In this document: piece after piece, positions 6,143 through 13,034 of the stretch | Position numbering within the stretch: position 1 is the first letter of the stretch | How the letters are laid out: each line of letters begins with the position of its first letter | Source: Hyphomicrobiales bacterium | Lineage (GTDB): Bacteria; Pseudomonadota; Alphaproteobacteria; Rhizobiales; Xanthobacteraceae | Direction: 5' to 3' | Assembly (NCBI GenBank): GCA_016210825.1 | Contig: JACQTM010000392.1 | Span: forward strand, 1-21,335 | DNA: 21,335 bases | Program-made: the position numbers and the translations under genes | The notes under the pieces: generated by a model | Told to the model about the DNA's origin: nothing | What the model saw: only the letters and a program-made list of their open reading frames with translations | Databases searched by the model: none

Positions 6143-7363
6143 ATGGCAAAAAAGCTGCCCAGCAAGTACCTGAAGGCCGGCGTCGCGATCGTCGGGGCAG
6201 GCCCGGCGGGGCTTACCGCGGCCATTGCGTTGGCTCAGGCAGGGCTCGAAACGGCGCTTGTGGCCAAACGAGCGCCTGAAATCGATAACCGAACCACCGC
6301 CCTCCTGGCGGGATCGGTGACGGCGCTCGAGACGCTTGGGGTTTGGCAGCATTGTAGCGCGCTTGCTGCACCGCTGCGCGTCATGCGCATTATCGATGAT
6401 ACCGTGCGCTTATTGCGTGCTCCCGAGGTTTCTTTTACCGCCTCCGACATCAACCTTAACGCCTTTGGCTACAACATCGAGAACCGCCACCTTGTCGCGG
6501 CGCTGGAACATCGTGCCGCGGAGCTGCCTTCCCTCGCGCGCATCGAGGACACTGCGCGCACCGTCGAAATCGGCGAGACAAAGGCCGGCGTAACCCTGCT
6601 CGATGGCACGATTATCGAGGCGCCGCTCGTCATTGGCGCCGATGGACGCAAGTCGCTCTGCCGCGCCGCGGCCGGGATCGACACGGAGGGCTGGCGCTAT
6701 CCGCAGACCGCGTTAACTCTAACGCTGCGCCATTCCCGCCCGCATCGCGACATCTCAACCGAGTTTCATACCGAAAGCGGGCCGTTCACACTCGTACCGT
6801 TACCGGGCCTGCGCTCGAGCCTCGTTTGCGTCGTCGACCACATGAATGCGGAGCGCCTATCCGCGCTCGATGACGCAACCTTGGCGCACGAGATCGAGCG
6901 GCGTGCGCATTCGATCCTCGGCAAGTTTGTGATCGAGCCGGGACGCGGTATTTTTCCCCTTGCGGTCGAGACAGCAAAACGGTTCGGCGAAAACCGCGTC
7001 GCGCTGATCGGCGAGGCGGCACATGTGATCCCGCCGATCGGCGCACAAGGCCTCAATCTCGGCTTGCGCGATGCAGCGACCATTAGCGAGCTTGCGATCG
7101 CCGCGCACCGTTCCGGTCATGACATCGGCGAACCTGATCTGCTCACCCGCTACGACACCTTGCGCCGCATAGATATTACGAGCCGGACTTTCGCGGTTGA
7201 TCTGCTCAATCGCACGCTGCTGTCGGGTTTCCTGCCTTTCCAGGGCGCACGCGGTTTCGGTTTGTATTTGATGGAACGTATCGCGCCATTACGCCGTGTC
7301 ATCATGCGCGAGGGTGTAGCTCCCACCACGCAGCCGCGGCTGATGCGTGGAGAGGCGCTTTAA
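6143..7363 (+). CDS. UbiH/UbiF/COQ6-family FAD-dependent hydroxylase
   Basis: A 406-residue flavoprotein monooxygenase of the family that hydroxylates the ring of ubiquinone precursors, using FAD, NAD(P)H and oxygen. The N-terminal Rossmann loop GAGPAG is at 18-23. The second FAD/NADPH motif GADGRKS is at 165-171. The third motif, GEAAHVIPPIGAQGLNLGLRD, begins at 290 and is the family signature, with glutamate where GD is usual. The length is normal for UbiH-type enzymes (about 390-410). Alphaproteobacteria use several paralogues (UbiH, UbiF, UbiL, UbiM) with different ring positions, and which one this is cannot be decided by eye. ATG 6143 has GAAGGG about nine bases upstream. The gene ends convergently against the CaiB/BaiF gene, sharing TTAA. 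A role in a different aromatic hydroxylation is possible but less likely. Confidence 0.88.
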   Translation: MAKKLPSKYLKAGVAIVGAGPAGLTAAIALAQAGLETALVAKRAPEIDNRTTALLAGSVTALETLGVWQHCSALAAPLRVMRIIDDTVRLLRAPEVSFTASDINLNAFGYNIENRHLVAALEHRAAELPSLARIEDTARTVEIGETKAGVTLLDGTIIEAPLVIGADGRKSLCRAAAGIDTEGWRYPQTALTLTLRHSRPHRDISTEFHTESGPFTLVPLPGLRSSLVCVVDHMNAERLSALDDATLAHEIERRAHSILGKFVIEPGRGIFPLAVETAKRFGENRVALIGEAAHVIPPIGAQGLNLGLRDAATISELAIAAHRSGHDIGEPDLLTRYDTLRRIDITSRTFAVDLLNRTLLSGFLPFQGARGFGLYLMERIAPLRRVIMREGVAPTTQPRLMRGEAL

Positions 7364-8466
7364 CCGTCATCGTCCGTGAGCGATGGAAACGATTTGACGT
7401 AACTCACAGGCTCGCGAAAACTTGGCGCAATTGGCATCGGAATCGCCGGCATCGTTATTCCCGTTGCATTCGCAACTTTGTAGGCAAACAATCCGCGCGC
7501 TACAAAATGCGGATCGCGGAGCGCCTCTTCGAGCGTGCGTACGATAGTGGCGCAGCAATCGGCAGCGGCAAGGATCGGCTGCCATTCGTCGGCGGTCCTC
7601 TCCGCAATGATTTTCGCCACGGCCGCGCGCGTCGCGACCGGATAGCGCCCGTCATCGACATAGACCGGTGCAAGACCGATGGCGCGCGTGAAGGCGACCC
7701 AGAAGTGTTGCTCGAGCGCGCCGCAGGCAACGAGCCGCCCGTCCCTCGTTGGGTAGAGCTGATAGCGCGGCGAGCCGCCAACAAGCTGCCCTTCGCCGCC
7801 CTTTGGATATCGATCAGTTGCGAAGCCCGCCGCCAGTGCGTGCCAGGCGAAGGCAAACATCGCATCGGTCATAGCAATATCGAGGTGGCAGCCCTCCCCA
7901 GTCCGATCACGTTGACGTAGCGCCAGGAGGATGTTGATGACCGCAGGGAATGTACCCCCGGCGATATCGGCTACCAGCGCCGGTGGCACCACCGGCCGCT
8001 CAGGCGGGCCCGGTTGGAGGGCTAGCAGCCCCGTATGGCCGATATAGTTGATGTCGTGGCCTGCCTCCTGGGCGCGCGGGCCGGATTGGCCGTAACCGGA
8101 AATCGAACAATAGACGATTCGCGGATTGAGCCTGCGCACGGTCACGTAACCGACACCGAGGCGATCCATGACCCCTGGCCGGAACTGTTCGACTAGTACA
8201 TCAGCTTGCTCAAGTAATGGTTGAAGTCGACTGCGATCTTTATCTGATTTCAGATCGAGTGTGAGACCCTTTTTGCCACGATTGAGCAGCGCAAATGACG
8301 CGCCCTCGCCGTCCCAGCGCGGCTCCGATCTCCGCATATCTTCGCCGCCGGGCCGCTCGATTTTGAGCACCTCGGCGCCAGCCTCGGCGAGCATCAGCGT
8401 TGCCAACGGGCCGGGCAGTAATGTCGTGAAGTCTAGAACGCGAAGGCCCGAAAGTGGCAGCGACAT
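7360..8466 (-). CDS. CaiB/BaiF-family protein, alpha-methylacyl-CoA racemase-like
   Basis: A 368-residue (from ATG 8466) member of the CaiB/BaiF (family III) CoA-transferase superfamily. The N-terminus (LSGLRVLDFT, then PGPLATLMLAEAGAEVLKIERP) is the classical CoA-binding start, followed by LNRGKKGLTLDLK. H137-D138 in AGHDINY and D167 in VADIAGG match the catalytic His/Asp pair known from alpha-methylacyl-CoA racemase (Mcr, AMACR). Formyl-CoA and carnitine CoA-transferases use the Asp as a mixed-anhydride site without this GHDxxY motif. The racemase branch is therefore favoured, epimerising 2-methylacyl-CoA thioesters. A TTG codon four residues upstream (8478) could also start the frame, but MSLPLSGLRV is the usual family beginning. 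Neither start has a strong ribosome site. It is divergent from the malyl-CoA-lyase-like gene, 136 bases away, so a shared pathway is possible but unproven. Confidence 0.88.
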   Translation of the reverse strand: MSLPLSGLRVLDFTTLLPGPLATLMLAEAGAEVLKIERPGGEDMRRSEPRWDGEGASFALLNRGKKGLTLDLKSDKDRSRLQPLLEQADVLVEQFRPGVMDRLGVGYVTVRRLNPRIVYCSISGYGQSGPRAQEAGHDINYIGHTGLLALQPGPPERPVVPPALVADIAGGTFPAVINILLALRQRDRTGEGCHLDIAMTDAMFAFAWHALAAGFATDRYPKGGEGQLVGGSPRYQLYPTRDGRLVACGALEQHFWVAFTRAIGLAPVYVDDGRYPVATRAAVAKIIAERTADEWQPILAAADCCATIVRTLEEALRDPHFVARGLFAYKVANATGITMPAIPMPIAPSFREPVSYVKSFPSLTDDDG

Positions 8467-8602
8467 GGCGGTATCCAAAAGACGCGATGGTTACGTTAGT
8501 CCGCCATATGTACCAAGGCGAGATGACAATCGGAGAATCGCGCTTGGCGTGGGCCTTGCATTCCTCTAGACGCTGGCTCGCTGGGTATTCCAGGATCACG
8601 TC

Positions 8603-9643
8603 ATGAAGCTTCCGCGTCAATTCTTCAAGCCGCTCGCAGTCGGCGCGCCGGCGCCGTTGCGTGAGCTCCCGGTGCGGCTCGAGCGCATGATCCATTTCGT
8701 GCCGCCACATATCGAGAAACTCGTCGCGAAAGTCCCACAACTCGCGCGCGAGGTGGATGTCGTCCTCGGCAATCTGGAGGACGCCATTCCTGCCGACGCC
8801 AAGGAAGCGGCGCGTGCGGGCTTCATCTCGTTTGTATGCGCGACGAAATTCGGTTCCACCGGATTGTGGACACGGATCAATGCGCTCAATTCGCCTTGGG
8901 CGCTCGAGGACATAACGCAAATCGTCGCGGCGGTCGGTAATAAAATCGACGTCGTCATGCTGCCCAAAGTTGATGGCCCTTGGGACATCCATTATCTCGA
9001 TCAGTTGCTTGCCCAGCTTGAGGCAAAACATGGTGTCAAGAAACCGATCTTGATCCATGCCATCCTCGAAACCGCGGAGGGCGTGAAGAATGTCGACGCC
9101 ATTGCCGTGGCGTCGCCGCGCATGCATGGGATGAGCCTCGGTCCAGCCGATCTCGCCGCCTCGCGCGCGATGAAGACGACGCGTGTTGGCGGTGGCCATC
9201 CGGGCTACAAAGTCATTGCTGATCCAGCAGATGACGCGCCGCGCGCGGCTTTCCAGCAGGATCCCTGGCATTACACCCTTGCAAAAATAGTTGACGCCTG
9301 CGCTTCAGCCGGCATCAAGCCATTCTACGGCCCGTTCGGTGATTTCGCTGACGCTGCGGGCTGTGAGGTGCAATTTCGTAATGCCTTCCTGCTGGGCTGT
9401 GCCGGGGCCTGGTCATTGCACCCCTCACAAATCGCGATCGCGAAAAAGGTGTTTTCGCCGGATCAGGCCGAGGTCGCCTTCGCCAGGAAAATCCTTGCAG
9501 CCATGCCCGACGGCACCGGCGCGGTGATGATCGATGGCAAGATGCAAGATGACGCAACTTGGAAACAGGCCAAGGTCTTGGTCGATTTGGCGAGGCTCGT
9601 TGCCGCCAAGGATCCGGAACTGGGCCGGACTTACGGATTTTGA
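8603..9643 (+). CDS. HpcH/HpaI-CitE-family CoA ester lyase, malyl-CoA-lyase-like
   Basis: A 346-residue TIM-barrel protein of the HpcH/HpaI aldolase/citrate lyase beta family. Key residues of malyl-CoA/beta-methylmalyl-CoA lyases are present in order: E59-D60 (NLEDAI), R91 (TRINALNSPW), K122 (LPKVDGP), the magnesium ligands E156 (ILETAEG) and D183 (SLGPADLAAS), then DPWHY and GPFGDFAD, and the C-terminal WSLHPSQIAIAKKVFSP. These match Mcl1-type lyases that split malyl-CoA into acetyl-CoA and glyoxylate, or methylmalyl-CoA into propionyl-CoA and glyoxylate. The protein is about 25 residues longer than Rhodobacter Mcl1, mostly at the N-terminus. ATG 8603 is preceded by AGGA with seven bases between. 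Without other ethylmalonyl-CoA or serine-cycle genes here, the substrate is uncertain; a related CoA ester lyase role is the main alternative. Confidence 0.88.
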   Translation: MKLPRQFFKPLAVGAPAPLRELPVRLERMIHFVPPHIEKLVAKVPQLAREVDVVLGNLEDAIPADAKEAARAGFISFVCATKFGSTGLWTRINALNSPWALEDITQIVAAVGNKIDVVMLPKVDGPWDIHYLDQLLAQLEAKHGVKKPILIHAILETAEGVKNVDAIAVASPRMHGMSLGPADLAASRAMKTTRVGGGHPGYKVIADPADDAPRAAFQQDPWHYTLAKIVDACASAGIKPFYGPFGDFADAAGCEVQFRNAFLLGCAGAWSLHPSQIAIAKKVFSPDQAEVAFARKILAAMPDGTGAVMIDGKMQDDATWKQAKVLVDLARLVAAKDPELGRTYGF

Positions 9644-9686
9644 TGCCTATTCCCCAGCACCAATTTAGGATTATGTTTTAGTGATA

Positions 9687-10067
9687 ATGTCAAAATCAGT
9701 TCCGCCGAGCATGTCGAAACCAATCCCGCCCAAAGCAAGCGCACCGCGCATTGCAAAGTTCAAGATCGGACAGGTGGTCAAGCATCGCCTATTTCCGTTC
9801 CGCGGTGTGGCTTTCGACATCGATCCGACCTTCAACAATACCGAGGAATGGTGGCAGTCGATCCCCGAAGAAATCCGTCCGAACAAAGATCAGCCATTCT
9901 ATCACCTGTTCGCCGAGAACGCGGAAACCGAGTACATCGCTTATGTCTCCGAGCAGAATCTTCTGCCCGATACATCGAGCGAACCGATCCGCCATCCGCA
10001 GGTGGCGGAAGTTTTCATCAAAGACGGCAAAGGCAGCTACCGTCCACGCGACTTCCTGATGAATTAA
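9687..10067 (+). CDS. hspQ: Heat shock protein HspQ
   Basis: A protein of 126 residues from ATG 9687, of the HspQ (YccV, hemimethylated-DNA-binding) family. The whole family core is present: KFKIGQVVKHRLFPFRGVAFDIDP, then NTEEWW, the block around PNKDQPFYHLFAEN, and YIAYVSEQNLLPD followed by the conserved IRHPQV. In enterobacteria HspQ binds hemimethylated oriC DNA in vitro, affects DnaA levels and enhances Lon proteolysis. Start choice is uncertain: GTG 9681 lies ten bases after AGGA, ATG 9687 gives MSKSVPP, and ATG 9711 gives MSKPIPP; all leave the core intact. The gene begins 43 bases after the lyase gene stops, and no heat-shock sigma-32 promoter is visible in that space, so read-through or an internal promoter is likely. 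A hairpin terminator follows. Confidence 0.95.
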   Translation: MSKSVPPSMSKPIPPKASAPRIAKFKIGQVVKHRLFPFRGVAFDIDPTFNNTEEWWQSIPEEIRPNKDQPFYHLFAENAETEYIAYVSEQNLLPDTSSEPIRHPQVAEVFIKDGKGSYRPRDFLMN

Positions 10068-10091
10068 GCGCGCTGAACATCGTTGGAATGA

Positions 10092-10119
10092 AAAGAGGCG
10101 CCCCATGGGACGCCTCTTT
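10092..10119. terminator. Bidirectional rho-independent terminator between hspQ and the ialB-family gene
   Basis: A perfect nine-base stem, AAAGAGGCG pairing with CGCCTCTTT, encloses a ten-base loop. On the plus strand it ends in TTTATT after hspQ, which stops 24 bases earlier; on the minus strand it ends in TTTT after the ialB-family gene, which stops 22 bases away. Both convergent genes can use it. Confidence 0.88.
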
Positions 10120-10141
10120 ATTCACTACGCGGCCGGTTTAA

Positions 10142-10900
10142 TTACTTCTTGTCGGGCTGGCCCTGCTGGCTTTCGAGCTTCTGGCGAGCCTCATTGGCGC
10201 GGCGCTGCAATTCATCCTGCAGCTTTTTCTGCTGCTCCTCGAAAACCTTCGGGTCGGTCGGCGGACCGTCATACGCCTTGGCAAATTCGGCAAGGGGTAG
10301 CGCCAGGCTGACGGGCGCACCGCCGGAATTGATCGCCTGCACTGACAAGGTCTGGCCCTTCTTCAGCTTGCCAATCATATCGGTATTGGCTTCGTAATCG
10401 GCCATGCAGCCATTGGTGAAACAGATTACGTATGGACCCGTGGATGGCTGGCCTTGATCGATGATGATGCGCGTGCCCGGTTGCAACTGCATGCCGAGCG
10501 GAAGCGTAACACGAAGAATTTTTTTCTCGGCGCCCTCGGGCTCGATCAATACGGCGGCAACAACCGGAGCGCCGGATTCGATGCGCGCATCCTTGCCGGT
10601 GAAACAAACCTGCTTGGCACTCGCTTCCTGCCCCTTCAGACAGAATTTTGTCCACGGTGAATAGATTAACTGAACGTCTTGCTGCGCCGGCTGCGCCTGG
10701 CCTGGCTGAGCGGGGTGTGCCGGCTTTGCCGGCTGCGCCTGCGTTTTTGGCGCTGGCTTCGCCGGTTGAGCAGGCTTGGGCTGCTGCGCCTGTGCCAAAG
10801 TGGAAGAAACAGCAAAAGCTGCAATGACTGCCGCGGCCGAAATCACGACAAACGCCCGGTTGTGTGGCCAGGCTGGCGCGGACAAAATTCGATGATTCAT
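10142..10900 (-). CDS. Invasion-associated locus B (IalB) family exported protein
   Basis: A 252-residue exported protein of the IalB family, named after a Bartonella factor needed for red-cell entry but widespread in non-pathogenic Rhizobiales. A signal peptide with a hydrophobic core at 16-31 and likely cleavage after AQA (about 36-38) is followed by a low-complexity segment of P, A, Q and K (39-74). The IalB domain runs from about 77 to 215. Four cysteines (C87, C99, C160, C165) can form two disulfides in the periplasm. The C-terminal 35 residues are charged and glutamine-rich, probably a helix or coiled coil. ATG 10900 is preceded by GAGGA (10911-10915) ten bases away. It is divergent from the solute-binding-protein gene and ends at the shared terminator. 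Its cellular function is not known, and pathogenicity should not be inferred. Confidence 0.9.
   Translation of the reverse strand: MNHRILSAPAWPHNRAFVVISAAAVIAAFAVSSTLAQAQQPKPAQPAKPAPKTQAQPAKPAHPAQPGQAQPAQQDVQLIYSPWTKFCLKGQEASAKQVCFTGKDARIESGAPVVAAVLIEPEGAEKKILRVTLPLGMQLQPGTRIIIDQGQPSTGPYVICFTNGCMADYEANTDMIGKLKKGQTLSVQAINSGGAPVSLALPLAEFAKAYDGPPTDPKVFEEQQKKLQDELQRRANEARQKLESQQGQPDKK
10679..10786 (-). repeat. Low-complexity P/A/Q/K-rich coding repeat inside the ialB-family gene
   Basis: About 36 codons made almost only of proline, alanine, glutamine and lysine with short repeating units such as QPAKPA. The DNA shows related repeats (for example GGCTGCGCCTG occurs twice). It encodes the flexible link between the signal peptide and the IalB domain and could vary in length between strains. 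Confidence 0.7.
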
Positions 10901-11170
10901 GAGTTAGTTTTCCTCTGTCTCGACGCCTCCGAGGCGCCTGGGCGGGCCAAATGCCGCCCTGTCGGGGGCGTGTCTCGGCGTGAAAAACGGCAACAGCGTG
11001 ACGCGGTATGACGGCCTGATAGCTCAATTCGCCGCAACAATAAAGGTTCGAAATCCGCGATTCGGCAGCAATGCGGGATGCCTTTTCGATGCCTCCCAGT
11101 CGCGGCACAGGGCACGTCGCCCGATATAATGGCTTGAAGAAAGCCACGAATCGCAGCCGTCTAAGAAACC
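10901..11170. other. Divergent intergenic region (270 bases)
   Basis: The largest non-coding gap of the window, between the ialB-family gene and the solute-binding-protein gene. It holds the ialB ribosome site, a short inverted repeat CGCCT-CCG-AGGCG (10924-10936) in the ialB leader, and a TATAAT box on the plus strand. I see no convincing -35/-10 pair for the ialB-family gene and no small ORF or RNA that I can support. Confidence 0.6.
11125..11130 (+). promoter_or_regulatory. Candidate -10 element of the solute-binding-protein operon
   Basis: TATAAT lies 40 bases before the GTG start at 11171. As at the UbiH-family gene, no good -35 hexamer is spaced 16-18 bases upstream. The 12 bases CGATATAATGGC (11122-11133) are identical to those at 6113-6124, and TTGAAG follows in both. 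Confidence 0.45.
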
Positions 11171-13021
11171 GTGATCGCGCCCGCACCCGCTCAAGGAGCC
11201 GCGCAACGCCGGCTGGCGTTAGCGCAAGCCATCGTGCTCATCACGCTGGCAGGTCTTGCTGATGCTACAGCCTCGCGCCGGGTCGCGGCCGCTGAAGCGC
11301 GCCACGCGATCGCCATGCATGGCGAGCCCGCGATGCTCGCCGGCTTCTCGCGGCTGCGCTATGCCGATCCGCAGGCGCCCAAAGGCGGACGCCTCGTTCA
11401 GGGCGCGCTCGGAACCTTCGACAGCCTCAACCCACTAGTCGTCAAAGGCCTCGCAGCACAATCGATCCGCGGTTACGTCATCGAAAGCTTGATGGCACGC
11501 GGTTATGATGAGCCATTCACGCTCTACGGTCTGCTGGCGCAATTGATCGAGACAGACAACGAACGTTCATTCGTCACCTTCACGCTCAATCCGGCCGCGC
11601 GCTTTTCCGACGGTAAGCCCGTGACGCCGCAAGATGTCGTTTTCTCATGGCAGCTGTTGCGCGACCGTGGCCGCCCCAATCATCGCACCTATTATTCGAA
11701 AGTGACGAAGGCCGAGATCGTCGGTGAACGCGGCGTGCGATTCGATTTATCAGGAAGTGGTGATCGTGAATTGCCGCTTATTCTCGGATTGATGCCGGTA
11801 CTGCCGAAACATGCGATCAATCCTGAAACGTTTGAGGAGACGACATTCACGCCGCCCGTCGGCAGCGGTCCGTATGTCGTGACCGACGTTAAACCCGGCC
11901 GCAGTGTCACGTTTACGCGCGATCCGGCCTATTGGGGGCGCGACCTGCCGATCAATCGCGGGCAGTGGAACTTCGATGAGATCCATTTCGATTATTACCG
12001 TGACGCCAACACGCATTTCGAGGCGTTCAAGAAGGGACTCTACGATCTTCGCGCGGAAACGGATCCCGGGCGCTGGCAAACCGGATACGACATTCCCGCA
12101 GTCGGCGATGGTCGCGTCGTCAAAGAAATTTCCCCGGATGGATTGCCGAAGGGGATGTTCGCCTTCGTTTTCAACACGCGTCGCCCGGTTTTCGCCGACA
12201 TCCGCGTCCGCGAGGCGATTTCACTTTTGTTTGATTTCGAATGGATAAATCATAATTACTTTTTCGATCTCTACCGGCGTACCGCGAGCTATTACGCCAG
12301 CTCCGAACTTGCGTCCAATGGACGCGCCGCCGATGCCCGTGAACGCGCGCTGCTTGCGCCCTTCCCCGGCGCGGTGCGCACCGACATCCTTGAAGGCCAA
12401 TGGGCGCCGCCGGTGACGGACGCCTCAGGACGCGATCGCGACACCCTGAAGACCGCCCTCGTGCTGCTCGAAGCCGCGGGTTACGAATTACGCGGCTCGC
12501 AATTGCTGGAGCGTCAGACCGGAAAGCCGCTGACATTCGAAATCCTCGTCACCAGCCGCGATCAGGAACGTGTCGCACTTGCCTTCGGCCGCGACCTCAA
12601 GCGCGCGGGCGTCGCCATTCGGTTGCGTAACGTCGATGCGGTTCAATATGACCGACGGCGCCTCACCTACGATTTCGACATGATCCAGTACCAGTGGGAC
12701 GCGTCGCTCTCGCCCGGCAACGAGCAAGCATTTTACTGGGGCTCCGCCGCGGCCGACACTGATGGCACGCGCAATTATATGGGCGTCAGGAGTCCCGCGG
12801 TGGATACGATGATCGCCGCTATGCTTGCGGCCAGAGATCGTGGCGAATTCGTTTCAGCTGTGCGGGCGCTCGATCGTGTGTTGCTTTCAGGATTCTACGT
12901 TGTGCCCCTTTACCATCATGCCGGTGATTGGGTGGCACGCTGGGCGCATATCGGCAGGCCCGACGCGACCTCGCTTTCCGGCTTCCTGCCGGAAACGTGG
13001 TGGCGAAAGTCATCGCCATGA
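11171..13021 (+). CDS. Extracellular solute-binding protein family 5, YejA-like
   Basis: A 616-residue periplasmic binding protein of ABC transporters for peptides and similar solutes (SBP_bac_5). A basic N-terminus and hydrophobic stretch (about 14-33) form a signal peptide. The mature part begins with HAIAMHGEPA and the segment YADPQAPKGGRL, characteristic of the YejA branch (microcin C and oligopeptide uptake). Later landmarks are FTLNPAARFSDGKPVTPQDVVFSW, GSGPYVV and a C-terminal region with the WDASLSPGNEQ segment. The length is usual for YejA (about 600). GTG 11171 is chosen; the ribosome site is weak. No permease or ATPase genes accompany it, so it must use a transporter encoded elsewhere. 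The next gene starts 13 bases after its stop, so the two are co-transcribed. The ligand is unknown. Confidence 0.9.
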   Translation: MIAPAPAQGAAQRRLALAQAIVLITLAGLADATASRRVAAAEARHAIAMHGEPAMLAGFSRLRYADPQAPKGGRLVQGALGTFDSLNPLVVKGLAAQSIRGYVIESLMARGYDEPFTLYGLLAQLIETDNERSFVTFTLNPAARFSDGKPVTPQDVVFSWQLLRDRGRPNHRTYYSKVTKAEIVGERGVRFDLSGSGDRELPLILGLMPVLPKHAINPETFEETTFTPPVGSGPYVVTDVKPGRSVTFTRDPAYWGRDLPINRGQWNFDEIHFDYYRDANTHFEAFKKGLYDLRAETDPGRWQTGYDIPAVGDGRVVKEISPDGLPKGMFAFVFNTRRPVFADIRVREAISLLFDFEWINHNYFFDLYRRTASYYASSELASNGRAADARERALLAPFPGAVRTDILEGQWAPPVTDASGRDRDTLKTALVLLEAAGYELRGSQLLERQTGKPLTFEILVTSRDQERVALAFGRDLKRAGVAIRLRNVDAVQYDRRRLTYDFDMIQYQWDASLSPGNEQAFYWGSAAADTDGTRNYMGVRSPAVDTMIAAMLAARDRGEFVSAVRALDRVLLSGFYVVPLYHHAGDWVARWAHIGRPDATSLSGFLPETWWRKSSP

Positions 13022-13034
13022 AGAGGGCCGACGC

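Noticed and set aside
8240..9271. Minus-strand open frame of 343 codons
   Set aside because: It lies opposite the malyl-CoA-lyase-like gene, its translation is arginine- and histidine-rich with no family resemblance, and the plus-strand gene has clear motifs and a ribosome site.
11013..11065. tRNA-like look: TAGCTCA followed by GGTTCGAAATCC
   Set aside because: The flanks of the TTCGAAA loop do not form the five-base T stem, and no acceptor or anticodon stem can be folded.
10269..11186. Minus-strand open frame of 305 codons overlapping the ialB-family gene
   Set aside because: It is a second frame on the same strand as the ialB-family gene; the latter has the signal peptide, cysteines and ribosome site, while this frame shows no recognisable domain.
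12825..13034. Upstream extension of the synthetase-like gene
   Set aside because: The extra 70 residues overlap the end of the solute-binding-protein gene in another frame and do not resemble an adenylate-forming enzyme; GTG 13035 has a ribosome site.
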